From Mucilaginibacter celer (GTDB taxonomy: Bacteria; Bacteroidota; Bacteroidia; Sphingobacteriales; Sphingobacteriaceae): 64,000 bases of DNA. Of the stretch, positions 39,816 to 49,081 are shown one piece after another (the first letter of the stretch is position 1; each line of letters begins with the position of its first letter). The notes under the pieces were generated by a model, which made no database searches, had not been told where the DNA came from, and saw nothing but the letters and a program-made list of their open reading frames with translations. The DNA is taken from contig NZ_CP032869.1 in assembly GCF_003576455.2 (NCBI RefSeq), positions 4,588,001 to 4,652,000 of the forward strand, in the 5' to 3' direction. The position numbers and the translations under genes were made by a program.

Positions 39816-40919
39816 ATGACTATCCCCTTTTTATCGTTCACCGCTCAGAATAATTTAATCGAAGATGAGATCCGCGCGGCATTTGAGCGCGTTTTTCAAA
39901 ACAAATGGTATATACTGGGCAAGGAAGTATCTGATTTTGAGCTGGCTTATGCGCAGTATAACAACGTAATGCATTGTATTGGCGTAGCTAATGGGCTGGA
40001 TGCTTTACACATCGCCCTAAAAACACTCGGGATAGGTGAAGGCGACGAAGTAATAACCCCCTCAAATACATTTATCGCCACGTGGCTGGCCGTATCGCAA
40101 ACGGGGGCAACCATAGTACCTGTTGAACCTAATCCACAAACTTATAACATCGATATAAATCGCATCGAAGCAGCTATCACCCCAAAAACAAAAGTGATAA
40201 TGCCCGTGCACCTGTACGGCCAGGCCTGCCAGATGGATGCTATTATGCAGATTGCTGATAAGCATAATTTACTTGTTATTGAAGATAATGCACAGGCACA
40301 GGGCTGTACCTACAACGGTAAACTTACCGGCAGCTTTGGTAATATTAACGCCACCAGCTTTTATCCAACTAAAAATCTGGGTGCCTATGGCGATGCAGGG
40401 GCATTAACCACCAATGATGCAGAACTGGCGCAAAAAGCCAACCTGATTCGCAATTATGGATCGGAGAAAAAATATTATAACGATATCATCGGCGTAAACT
40501 CAAGGCTGGACGAGTTACAGGCCGCCTTCCTTTCGGTAAAATTAAAATATCTGAACAGCTGGCTTGATGAAAGAAAACAGATAGCCACTGCCTATACCAA
40601 ACAACTTGCCGATATTCCGGGCCTTATATTACCGGTTACGGCTCCGGACGCAGATCACGTTCATCATTTATATGTGGTACGTACAATCCGGCGCGACGCG
40701 TTAGAACAGCATTTAAACCATAACGGCATCGGTACCGGCATCCACTACCCGGTAGCGCCGCACCTGCAAAAGGCATATCAGCACCTGGGCTATAAAAAAG
40801 GCGATTTCCCGATAGCGGAAGAGATAGCCCAAACTTGCCTCAGCCTTCCCCTTAACCCGGGCATGACTGATGATGAGATAACCTACGTTTGCAAAGCTAT
40901 TCGCCGGTTTTATGAATAA
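39816..40919 (+). CDS. DegT/DnrJ/EryC1 sugar aminotransferase
   Basis: A 367-residue PLP enzyme of the sugar-nucleotide aminotransferase family. The PLP lysine is Lys186 in SFYPTKNLGAYGDAG, and the cofactor Asp lies in VIEDNAQAQG. It best fits a FdtB/QdtB-like 3-aminotransferase acting after the ketoisomerases. The start is at the ATG at 39816, 8 bp after the KASIII stop; the frame extending to 39780 would overlap KASIII. The dTDP-glucose synthase and dehydratase genes it would need are not in this window. Confidence 0.93.
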   Translation: MTIPFLSFTAQNNLIEDEIRAAFERVFQNKWYILGKEVSDFELAYAQYNNVMHCIGVANGLDALHIALKTLGIGEGDEVITPSNTFIATWLAVSQTGATIVPVEPNPQTYNIDINRIEAAITPKTKVIMPVHLYGQACQMDAIMQIADKHNLLVIEDNAQAQGCTYNGKLTGSFGNINATSFYPTKNLGAYGDAGALTTNDAELAQKANLIRNYGSEKKYYNDIIGVNSRLDELQAAFLSVKLKYLNSWLDERKQIATAYTKQLADIPGLILPVTAPDADHVHHLYVVRTIRRDALEQHLNHNGIGTGIHYPVAPHLQKAYQHLGYKKGDFPIAEEIAQTCLSLPLNPGMTDDEITYVCKAIRRFYE

Positions 40920-41454
40920 CATCCTGATCATCAGCAACAGGCTGGGCATTGGCGGGGCCGAAAAGTTATTGCTCGAGCTGGTTTTCTTCGCCCAAAAAAA
41001 CAATATTAACCCTACCGTGCTGATATTGGATAGCTACGAACACGAACACTATGATGGCATTTTAAAAGCCAAAGGTGTTAAAGTAGTGCGCACACGTATC
41101 AACACCATAAAACATTTCAGGGCACCTGTTAAAATGATCCGCTCGGCGTGGTGGGCTGTTAAACTGAAATACCTTGCAGCAAAATATTATAAAAGTATCC
41201 ACACCATCGGTTTGTATAATGTCGACAAGGTATTTAACACGGTGCCTCATCCGCACCGTTTTTTTTGGAACGTGAATAACGCTATTCAGTATCCAAACCG
41301 CGAATACGCCTATCAACAGGAGCTGTTTGGCGATAGCAATGATACCATCATCAATATTAATAAATACCAGGAAACCGAGCTTCGCCAACAGTACAAGGAT
41401 GCCATAAAAGCCAAAATGGTTTTGGCAAAATTATTTATCAATGCTCCGGGTTAA
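40912..41454 (+). CDS. Glycosyltransferase family 4, N-terminal half (split gene)
   Basis: A 180-residue frame covering the acceptor-side Rossmann domain of a GT-B enzyme, starting MNNILIISNRLGIGGAEKLL. It stops at the interdomain linker (FINAPG). The matching C-terminal domain starts 14 bp upstream of this stop in the +1 frame. The two halves add up to 362 residues, the size of one ordinary GT4. It is either a split but functional pair or a frameshifted gene. Confidence 0.8.
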   Translation: MNNILIISNRLGIGGAEKLLLELVFFAQKNNINPTVLILDSYEHEHYDGILKAKGVKVVRTRINTIKHFRAPVKMIRSAWWAVKLKYLAAKYYKSIHTIGLYNVDKVFNTVPHPHRFFWNVNNAIQYPNREYAYQQELFGDSNDTIININKYQETELRQQYKDAIKAKMVLAKLFINAPG

Positions 41455-41989
41455 CCTGGTAGCCCGCATAGCCGGGGATAAAAACTCCTTTCCCGACCTG
41501 GTTAAGCTTGCCCATCAACTTAAACAGCAGGGAGTAACAGATTTTTTGGTAACCTTTATCGGCGCTATTGAAGATCAGGGCATTTACCAAAATATTATCA
41601 CAATAGCCGAACAGCTTGACGTAAGCCATCATATTGCTTTTACCGGAAAGTCTATCCCAATGGCTGAGTTAAGCGACGAGCTTAAAAGCGGCTACTTCCT
41701 CAATTTTACGGTTGGCAGTTTTATGGGCTATTCATCTATTGATAGCATCAACCTTGGCTTTAAAACTATTTTTTGCAATTGCGATGCGTACCTAACCGGC
41801 GAGCAATATGATTACATCAACGTTTGCCGCAACCTGGATGAGGTGGCTAACCTGCTTTTATTAATAAATAAAGATGCCGGTACTGTTGATAAACAGATCA
41901 TGACCAATAACCAGCTCATGAAACAATCGTTTTTGTTAACTGCCGCCGAAGCCTCGCAACTCAAAAACTTAATGTTACCCAATGGCTGA
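41441..41989 (+). CDS. Glycosyltransferase family 4, C-terminal half (split gene)
   Basis: A 182-residue frame that begins MLRVNLVARIAGDKNSF, the first strand of the nucleotide-sugar domain. It continues through AFTGKSIPMAEL to GYSSIDSINLGFKTIFCN, where a classic GT4 has its E-x7-E region. Here that region is diverged. Dropping one C from CTCCGG would join it to the preceding frame as INA-RVNLVARI. Translation could restart at its own ATG. Confidence 0.78.
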   Translation: MLRVNLVARIAGDKNSFPDLVKLAHQLKQQGVTDFLVTFIGAIEDQGIYQNIITIAEQLDVSHHIAFTGKSIPMAELSDELKSGYFLNFTVGSFMGYSSIDSINLGFKTIFCNCDAYLTGEQYDYINVCRNLDEVANLLLLINKDAGTVDKQIMTNNQLMKQSFLLTAAEASQLKNLMLPNG

Positions 41990-42968
41990 TCAGGCCGGCA
42001 TATCTGTAATTATTTGTACTTATAACGGCGCTTCGCAATTGCCGCAAACACTCAGGCACCTGGCCTTACAACAGGTACCTGCAGAAATTAGCTGGGAAAT
42101 CATCGTTGTAGATAACAACTCTGCCGACGATACCTTTAACAAGGCAAAACAAATTTGGGAAGCATACAAGCTGCCCCAGATTAAGTATACCGTTTTAAGC
42201 GAACCGAAGCCAGGGAAACACCATGCCCTTACAACGGGAGTGCATTATGCCGGTTATGAATATATTGTTATTTGCGATGACGATAACCGGCTTGCTGATA
42301 ACTACATAAAAGAGGCTTATTTTTTTATGGAGGCTAACAGCGCATTTGGCGCTGCGGGCGGGCAGGGTATAGTTGCTGCTGATGTTGAAATACCTGCCTG
42401 GTTTTGGCAGCATCAACGCAGCTATGCCGTAGGCAAACAAAACCCTGTATCGGGCGATGTAACGGCTAATGGATATTTATGGGGTGCCGGCATGGTGTTC
42501 CGCAAATCGCTTTACATTAAAGTATACAGCAGCATACCCGCCATACTGGCCGGCCCCGACGGAAGCGGGGCCGGGCGCGGTGAAGACGTAGAGCTTTGTA
42601 TGCGCTTTATTTTAGCCGGATACCGGTTATATTATCATGATGAGCTTGTGTTTACGCATTATATGCATAGTAACCGGCTTGGTGATACCTACAGGCTGCA
42701 GCATTTAAATTTAAACCCAAACGAAGAGCGGATCCTGAACCTCTATCGCAAGCAAATTCAACTTAATAAACTTTCGGGTGCAGGTAAACTGCTTCTGCTT
42801 TGTACAAGCTTGTTTCGCTACCTGTTCAGCAAAACATTAGCGCAAACCTCAAAATGGCATTATTTGTACGAGGCGGAAATTTTTTTTTTGCTAAGCGGAA
42901 TCAAACTTTCGCAGCTTGCTGCTGAAGTGGCTGGTATCAGAAAACTAAATCAAATTTTAGCGAAATAA
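41982..42968 (+). CDS. Family 2 glycosyltransferase
   Basis: A 328-residue GT-A enzyme with SVIICTYNGASQLPQTLRHL, the VDNNSADDT motif near residue 44, and the CDDDNRL metal site near 95. GRGEDVELCMRFILAGY is the ED motif typical of this subgroup. A weakly hydrophobic C-terminal part may bind the membrane. It overlaps the split GT gene by 8 bp. Confidence 0.92.
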   Translation: MADQAGISVIICTYNGASQLPQTLRHLALQQVPAEISWEIIVVDNNSADDTFNKAKQIWEAYKLPQIKYTVLSEPKPGKHHALTTGVHYAGYEYIVICDDDNRLADNYIKEAYFFMEANSAFGAAGGQGIVAADVEIPAWFWQHQRSYAVGKQNPVSGDVTANGYLWGAGMVFRKSLYIKVYSSIPAILAGPDGSGAGRGEDVELCMRFILAGYRLYYHDELVFTHYMHSNRLGDTYRLQHLNLNPNEERILNLYRKQIQLNKLSGAGKLLLLCTSLFRYLFSKTLAQTSKWHYLYEAEIFFLLSGIKLSQLAAEVAGIRKLNQILAK

Positions 42969-42971
42969 GTA

Positions 42972-44069
42972 TTGCTTAATATTTACACACATTCGCATTT
43001 TATTGCCGATGCCTTTGGTCATGGCGGCAATAAACGAAGTGCCCAGATAGCTTACTTACTCAACCAGGCTGGTGTAACCGCCAATCAGGCCGACCTTAAT
43101 TATGCTGTTGCAAAAGGGAGTAAGTTATCCCACTATTTAACCGGGCTAAAAAAGAATCCGGCACCGGGTGCCGGCCATAAAAGCAAATATGCCATAGGGC
43201 GCTACACTGCGGTGATAGAACAATTTATAAAAGAAAAAAAACCGCAGTTATTTATCTGGGAATCGACAGTGGCATACAACCTGTTACTGGCCGAAATATT
43301 TCACCGGTACGGGATCCCGGTAATTGCGCTTCCTCATAACCTCGAATCGATGGTGGCCGGTAATAAAAGCGTGTTTTCAAACAAGCCCTCTCCAAAATGG
43401 CTTTTTGAAGAGCTTGATTACCTTAAGCTATGCAAAAAGGTATTCACCATCTCGCGTGGGGAGCATTGGTTGCTGGCCAGCTACGGCATTAACGCCGCTT
43501 ACCTGCCTTACTATCCAGATCTTGCTGCGGAGGCTTTTTTATCAGAGATCCGGAAAAAACGAAGTTTGGCAATCAGCGAAGCAAAAAAAGATGAACAAAG
43601 CATCTTACTGCTCGGAACATTTCATAACCAGCCAACCCTAACCGGTTACACCGAATTGCTACAAAAAATTGAGACCATCAAAGACCTCAACATCCATGTT
43701 GCTGGTTTCGGTTCGGAAATGTTAAAGGATAAATTTAAGGCAAAAAATATCCGGGTATGGGGATCGGTAGATAACGATACCTTAGCACAACTGATAACAA
43801 ATTCGGATTGCGCGGTGATCCATCAGCAGCCATCAGGCGGAGCATTAACACGAATCCCCGAATTATTAATTGCCGGTTTGCCGGTTATTGCCAATACCCA
43901 TGCGGCCCGGAGTTGCGATTTATCCACGGGGATAATCATATACGACAGTTTTGACGAATTAATAACGATCTTATCATCCGGAAACTTCAACCAGCCGCCG
44001 CATTTAAACCGCCCTTATGAAGAGCAGGCCTTTACCGCTTATATTAAAACTTTAACAACAGCGCTTTAA
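42972..44069 (+). CDS. GT-B glycosyltransferase
   Basis: A 365-residue protein with a GT-B layout: N-terminal FGHGGNKRSAQIAYLLNQAG, a middle IPVIALPHNLESM, and a C-terminal VIHQQPSGGALTRIPELLIAGLPVI region in place of the usual GT4 motif. The start is TTG at 42972, since no ATG occurs before residue 110. The previous stop is 3 bp upstream. The donor is unknown. Confidence 0.85.
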   Translation: MLNIYTHSHFIADAFGHGGNKRSAQIAYLLNQAGVTANQADLNYAVAKGSKLSHYLTGLKKNPAPGAGHKSKYAIGRYTAVIEQFIKEKKPQLFIWESTVAYNLLLAEIFHRYGIPVIALPHNLESMVAGNKSVFSNKPSPKWLFEELDYLKLCKKVFTISRGEHWLLASYGINAAYLPYYPDLAAEAFLSEIRKKRSLAISEAKKDEQSILLLGTFHNQPTLTGYTELLQKIETIKDLNIHVAGFGSEMLKDKFKAKNIRVWGSVDNDTLAQLITNSDCAVIHQQPSGGALTRIPELLIAGLPVIANTHAARSCDLSTGIIIYDSFDELITILSSGNFNQPPHLNRPYEEQAFTAYIKTLTTAL

Positions 44070-44071
44070 AA

Positions 44072-45001
44072 TTGAATCTGCCCGATCTTTCATCTTACCG
44101 ATCAAATTTTATTAATAAAGGCCTTGGCTTGCCCTTACCTGTTATACAGCATAACCCCAACGGATTGCTTGGCATTTTACCCGCCCCGCCACCCGGCAAA
44201 ACCGGCTGGCCCTGGGACAGGCAAACCGATCCGGCCAGGTATGATGAAAAAATAAACTGGCCAAAACTTACCATCGTTACGCCTTCATACAACCAGGCCG
44301 CTTTCCTGGAGCAAACCATCCGGGCGGTGTTGCTGCAAAACTACCCCAATCTTGAATACATTGTTATGGATGGCGGCAGCAACGATGGTTCTCTACAGAT
44401 CATCGAAAAATACGCCCCCTGGATCAGCTACTATCAGCATGAAAAAGATCGCGGACAAAGTCATGCCATCAACATGGGTTTCAGCCTGTCGTCGGGCAGT
44501 TATCATGCATGGATCAATAGTGATGATTATTACCTTGAGGGCGTTTTTCATAAAGTGATTACAAGCTTTATAAAAACCGCGGTTGATTTTGTGTACGGTT
44601 ACGGCATTGATCACAATGTTTTAACCGGTGAAGATAAACTGAACCGCATCCTTCCCTTTACCGATTATTTTATCAAAATACCGGGGTTAGTACAGCCATC
44701 AACGTTTTGGAATTCACAAATCCACGAACCCATCTGGGAAGAACTTCATTGTGCGCTTGATTATGAACTGTGGCTCAGGCTGGTAAAAGGGCACCGCAGG
44801 CTGTTCATCAAACAGCCTTTATCCGTAGCTCACATCCATGACGAAGCCAAAACCCATTCGCCCAAAATGAAAGCACAATGGGAAGCCGATCATCAAAAAA
44901 TTTGGGCGGCCGACGCGCACGGTATAGTTAGTGAATGGAAAAAAATAGTTTTTTTGAATAAGATAAGAACTAAGCTATACTCGTTATTTCGCAGTAAATA
45001 A
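44072..45001 (+). CDS. Family 2 glycosyltransferase
   Basis: A 309-residue GT-A enzyme. A leader of about 60 residues precedes the catalytic domain, which starts KLTIVTPSYNQAAFLEQTI. Next come VMDGGSNDGSL and the INSDDYY metal site. An ordinary start would be TTG at 44072, 2 bp after the previous stop. The ATG at residue 90 or so is too far inside the domain. It resembles WcaA/WcaE-like enzymes. Confidence 0.9.
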   Translation: MNLPDLSSYRSNFINKGLGLPLPVIQHNPNGLLGILPAPPPGKTGWPWDRQTDPARYDEKINWPKLTIVTPSYNQAAFLEQTIRAVLLQNYPNLEYIVMDGGSNDGSLQIIEKYAPWISYYQHEKDRGQSHAINMGFSLSSGSYHAWINSDDYYLEGVFHKVITSFIKTAVDFVYGYGIDHNVLTGEDKLNRILPFTDYFIKIPGLVQPSTFWNSQIHEPIWEELHCALDYELWLRLVKGHRRLFIKQPLSVAHIHDEAKTHSPKMKAQWEADHQKIWAADAHGIVSEWKKIVFLNKIRTKLYSLFRSK

Positions 45002-45016
45002 ACCTTTCGGTAATCC

Positions 45017-45691
45017 ATGAAAAATTGGCTAAGGCAGAAGGTATCCCGGTTATTAACCTATTTTATTCCTGAACTACAGGAATTACTATGGCTCAAAAAT
45101 ATCAAAGGATCAACCATTATCCCAAGCGAATTAACGGAATCTGAAACAGATAATGTAAAGATTTTTCCACCCTATCATATTTTTAAAAGTACAATTGGCA
45201 ATGGAACGTACATTGCGCGTAACTCGTTTATCAGCTTTTGCGAAATTGGTAAATACTGTTCTGTAGGGCCCAATGTAATTTGCGGTTGGGGCATTCACCC
45301 AACCAATGGTTTATCAACATCCCCGGTATTTTATTCAACTTCAAACCAGGCAGGTTTTCACTATGCTAATGAAAATAAAATTGACGAGCGCAAGCCTGTA
45401 AAAATTGGGAATGATGTTTTTATAGGGATGAATGTTATTATTTTAGATGGAGTTACCATTGGCAACGGTGCAATAATAGGTGCCGGGGCAGTTGTATCAA
45501 AAGATATCCCCGCTTATGCTATTGCCTATGGCTCTCCCATCCAGATAAGGAGATTTAGATTTAGCGATGAGCAGATAAAATCGCTCGAAAAAATTAAATG
45601 GTGGGATTTTGATGATGAAAAGATCAAAGAAGTTGAACGCTATTTTTTTGATATAGATAAGTTCATTGAAAAATATCAGCCCCCAATTTAA
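45017..45691 (+). CDS. Hexapeptide-repeat O-acetyltransferase (CatB-like)
   Basis: A 224-residue left-handed beta-helix acyltransferase. The hexapeptide region runs IGNGTYIARNSFISFCEIGKY through VKIGNDVFIGMNVIILDGVTIGNGAIIGAGAVV, here cited in two parts (residues about 60-80 and 132-165). The active His is expected in CGWGIHPTNGLS. It probably O- or N-acetylates a glycan sugar using acetyl-CoA. It precedes the MBOAT/SGNH acetylation pair. Confidence 0.9.
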   Translation: MKNWLRQKVSRLLTYFIPELQELLWLKNIKGSTIIPSELTESETDNVKIFPPYHIFKSTIGNGTYIARNSFISFCEIGKYCSVGPNVICGWGIHPTNGLSTSPVFYSTSNQAGFHYANENKIDERKPVKIGNDVFIGMNVIILDGVTIGNGAIIGAGAVVSKDIPAYAIAYGSPIQIRRFRFSDEQIKSLEKIKWWDFDDEKIKEVERYFFDIDKFIEKYQPPI

Positions 45692-45717
45692 GCACCTATA
45701 CTTGTTTAACTACATCA

Positions 45718-47106
45718 ATGCTCTTTAACTCCCTGCTCTTTCTTTTATTTTTTGTAATAGTTACCATAACTTATTACCTGTTACCGCACAAATTAAGGTG
45801 GATGTGGCTTTTGGCTGCCAGCAGCTACTTTTACATGTACTTTAAGCCCGTTTACATCCTAATCATCCTGTTTACCATTGTAGTTGACTATTGCGCGGGT
45901 ATCCTTATTCAAAACTCACAGGGTAAAAAGCGAAAGTTGTATCTTATCCTTAGTATAGTCACCAATGTTGGTGTATTGGCGTTTTATAAATATTTCAACT
46001 TCATTGCAGTCAATTTAAACCTTGTTTCGGGTTCATTCCACGGGCCTCAATTGCCCCTGGTTGATTTTATACTGCCTATTGGTCTTTCGTTTCATACGTT
46101 CCAGGCCATGAGTTACACCATCGAGGTTTACCGCGGCAACCAGACCGCCGAGCGCCATTTTGGTTTGTACGCCTTATACGTAATGTTTTACCCCCAAATG
46201 GTTGCCGGCCCTATTGAACGCCCTCAGCATATTTTACCGCAACTGCACCGCGTAAACAATTTTTCGGGCAAGGCACTGCTAAACGGCTTGTTTTTTATTG
46301 CCATGGGGATGTTTAAAAAAGTGGTAATTGCCGATAGGCTGGGACTGTTTGTTGATCCCGTATTTACCAATTCGCATGCACATTCTTCGTTAGAGCTCTT
46401 GATTGCCACCTATTTTTTTGCGTTTCAAATCTATTGCGATTTTAGCGGCTACTCGGATATAGCCATTGGTACAGCGCTTGTTTTGGGCATTCAATTGATG
46501 CAAAATTTCAATTTTCCTTACCTGGCAGCAAACGTTTCAGAATTTTGGAAACGCTGGCATATTTCCCTGTCAACCTGGTTTCGCGATTATGTTTATATTC
46601 CGTTAGGCGGCAGTAGGGTGAATTTTTTAAAAACCTGCCTAAACGTGCTCATTGTTTTTATGCTGAGCGGGCTATGGCATGGTGCCAACTGGAAATATTT
46701 GGTTTGGGGCGCCATTCATGGTTTGTTGCTGGTAGCTTATCAATTACTAAACAAATTTAACATCCGTGTTACCGGGTTTAAGTTTTTAAAATGGCTGCTT
46801 ACCTTTAACCTGGTTTGCCTGGCCTGGATCTTTTTCAGGGCCGGTACCGTAGCCGATGCGTTTTATATCCTGAATAAAATATTCAGCGGCAGTAATTTCA
46901 ATTATTTGTCAAACCGGCTAATGTCTGTTAATGAGCTTTGGTATTGCGTGTTTATCATTTTGGCGCTGTTATTAGGCGAACGTTATTTGCGGCAGGCAAA
47001 GGATTATCCGGCCATGCCTAAAATCATTATTATCGGTGCACTGGTTGCTGCCTGTTACTTTCTGGGGATTTTCAACGAAGCGCAGTTCATTTATTTTCAG
47101 TTTTAA
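45718..47106 (+). CDS. MBOAT-family O-acyltransferase (AlgI/DltB-like)
   Basis: A 462-residue membrane protein with about 11-12 helices that passes acyl groups across the inner membrane to extracytoplasmic glycan. The family block EFWKRWHISLSTWFRDYVYI lies near residues 275-294, with the active His in LSGLWHGANWKYLVWG. It directly precedes, and overlaps by 1 bp, a SGNH-like partner. This is the AlgI-AlgJ/X arrangement for O-acetylation of exopolysaccharide. Confidence 0.95.
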   Translation: MLFNSLLFLLFFVIVTITYYLLPHKLRWMWLLAASSYFYMYFKPVYILIILFTIVVDYCAGILIQNSQGKKRKLYLILSIVTNVGVLAFYKYFNFIAVNLNLVSGSFHGPQLPLVDFILPIGLSFHTFQAMSYTIEVYRGNQTAERHFGLYALYVMFYPQMVAGPIERPQHILPQLHRVNNFSGKALLNGLFFIAMGMFKKVVIADRLGLFVDPVFTNSHAHSSLELLIATYFFAFQIYCDFSGYSDIAIGTALVLGIQLMQNFNFPYLAANVSEFWKRWHISLSTWFRDYVYIPLGGSRVNFLKTCLNVLIVFMLSGLWHGANWKYLVWGAIHGLLLVAYQLLNKFNIRVTGFKFLKWLLTFNLVCLAWIFFRAGTVADAFYILNKIFSGSNFNYLSNRLMSVNELWYCVFIILALLLGERYLRQAKDYPAMPKIIIIGALVAACYFLGIFNEAQFIYFQF

Positions 47107-48218
47107 TGCGTAAGATAAGCGGCATATTTATTTTAATAGTTAGCCTTATAACGTTAGGGCTGGCCATGAACCAATCGTTCATCAACAAAATAAAATCTGA
47201 AAAGTACTTCGATCATCTTTACCCCAAAATGGCTACCGAAAATGCCCTGTATAAAGCCTTGTTCGTACACTCGGACAGGTGGCGCTATGGGGATTTATAC
47301 GGGTTAAGCTATTTACATCAGTATAAGTTTGAACTTGAACCTTTTACACAATATCCAGCCAAAACAAACGGAAAAAGCACCAACCGGGTACTTTATATTA
47401 TAGGCGATAGCTTCCTGGCCGATAAAACACTAACCGGAGCATTCGATGCTTTTGATAACGTTATTTTTCTTGACCGCCGCTTTCCTTTCGGGCCGGTACG
47501 ACTTGATAGTACCAAACAAAACTACCTTATTATGGAGTTTACCGAGCGAAACCTGAACGGATACGACATCAATAAAACCGATGAAATAAAATGGTCTGCC
47601 GAACAAATTAAAACCGGGGCAAATTTCAATAAGCAGTCTCCCGCAGCAGGCACCCAATCACTGCCGTCATCGCTTACCGACAGAATAAACAAGATCCTTT
47701 TTAATAGAGATCTGAGTCGTAATCTTGAGCTTATCCTTTTTGATAACAAAACTGCCACACCCTTTAAAGAGGCAAAAGCAGCTTTAAATTACAAACTATT
47801 TGGCCGCGTTGCCAATGAAGCAGCGGTTAGTACGGATAAAGAACGGCTATTTTTAAACATAACTGTTGATACCGGCAGCTCACAATCAGCATTCAGGCCC
47901 AAAACCAAACAATCTGTCGATTCCATTGCCTCAAACCTCAACCTCGCGGCGGGGTACTACCGGTCAATCGGATTTAAAAAAGTTTTATTATCGGTTATCC
48001 CAAATTCGGTTTCCGTTTATGATCAAAACCGGATGCCTTACAATCATTTGCTTGAGCGGGTTGAACAGGCTGTCGGGCTGCCGGTAATCACGGTATATAC
48101 AATATATAAAACAGATAAACGTAATCTGTATTATAAAAGTGATGCCCACTGGAATCCGGCAGGGATGCAGATCTGGGTAAACGAAACGAATAAGGTTTTA
48201 AATTCAAATCTGAATTGA
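47106..48218 (+). CDS. AlgJ/AlgX-like SGNH-type O-acetyltransferase partner
   Basis: A 370-residue protein with an N-terminal membrane anchor (about 5-22) and a periplasmic domain. The nucleophile block is IIGDSF (Ser102), and the far C-terminal DxH pair is Asp346 and His348 in KSDAHWNPAGM. These are the marks of the AlgJ/AlgX/DltD-like SGNH fold that completes acetyl transfer started by the MBOAT. The start overlaps the MBOAT stop as TAATG. Confidence 0.88.
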   Translation: MRKISGIFILIVSLITLGLAMNQSFINKIKSEKYFDHLYPKMATENALYKALFVHSDRWRYGDLYGLSYLHQYKFELEPFTQYPAKTNGKSTNRVLYIIGDSFLADKTLTGAFDAFDNVIFLDRRFPFGPVRLDSTKQNYLIMEFTERNLNGYDINKTDEIKWSAEQIKTGANFNKQSPAAGTQSLPSSLTDRINKILFNRDLSRNLELILFDNKTATPFKEAKAALNYKLFGRVANEAAVSTDKERLFLNITVDTGSSQSAFRPKTKQSVDSIASNLNLAAGYYRSIGFKKVLLSVIPNSVSVYDQNRMPYNHLLERVEQAVGLPVITVYTIYKTDKRNLYYKSDAHWNPAGMQIWVNETNKVLNSNLN

Positions 48219-49081
48219 CACCTTTTATCTCCATCATCATTCCCCTTTATAACAGCGGTAAAACCCTGCGGCAAACGCTGGATAGCATCGCCGGCCAAAG
48301 CTTTAAAAACCTCGAACTGGTTTTTATCGACGGCGGCTCGGCCGATGATACCCAGTATATTGTAAGCAACTTCAGGAAAACCGCTGAGATGGCCGTGCAA
48401 TTCATTTCCGAACCCGACAAAGGTATTTACGACGCCATGAACAAAGGTATCGATATGGCAACCGGCAGGTGGTTTTACTTTATGGGCGGCGATGATACGC
48501 TTGCAGGCACCAATACCCTGCAAACCGTGTACAATAACATCCAAAACGAGGCTGCCGACCTGGTTTACGGTAAGGTAACCGGGGCTGTATCGGGAATAAC
48601 TTATACAGATGATACCTTGAACAAAGTCCTGTCGCGCGGCATCCATCACCAGGGCATCTTCTACAAACGCGAGGTATTTGATTACACCGGCAAATACGAT
48701 CTTACTTTTAAAGTAGCGGCCGATTATCACTTAACGCTGAAAGCTTTTTGCAACCCTGCATTCAAAACGCGGTATATTGATGTTGATATAGCGCGTTTTG
48801 GCGAAGCGGGCCTAAGTTCAACCCTGTATGATTACCGTTTTTACAGTTATCGTTACCTACTTTTGGCTAAAAATAAAGCCACCCATAAAATTGGAGACCA
48901 GGTTGAGGTGCTTAATCAATCCATCTATTGCTGCCTTTACCTTGCTCAGCACAAACAAAGCATGGGCTTTGCCTGGAGTAATATATTATACTATATAACC
49001 CGACGTAATCCGCTCAGCATCGCTCAAAGGGCTAAAACATTGTTAAGAATGCTGGCCTGGACCATGAGATCATCCGGATGA
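48215..49081 (+). CDS. Family 2 glycosyltransferase
   Basis: A 288-residue GT-A enzyme: FISIIIPLYNSGKTLRQTL, FIDGGSADDTQ, DKGIYDAMNKGIDMATG, and MGGDDTL as the metal site. It is WcaE-like and similar in layout to the gene at 25629. The start codon is TTG, forming a TTGA overlap with the preceding stop. Confidence 0.92.
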   Translation: MTPFISIIIPLYNSGKTLRQTLDSIAGQSFKNLELVFIDGGSADDTQYIVSNFRKTAEMAVQFISEPDKGIYDAMNKGIDMATGRWFYFMGGDDTLAGTNTLQTVYNNIQNEAADLVYGKVTGAVSGITYTDDTLNKVLSRGIHHQGIFYKREVFDYTGKYDLTFKVAADYHLTLKAFCNPAFKTRYIDVDIARFGEAGLSSTLYDYRFYSYRYLLLAKNKATHKIGDQVEVLNQSIYCCLYLAQHKQSMGFAWSNILYYITRRNPLSIAQRAKTLLRMLAWTMRSSG

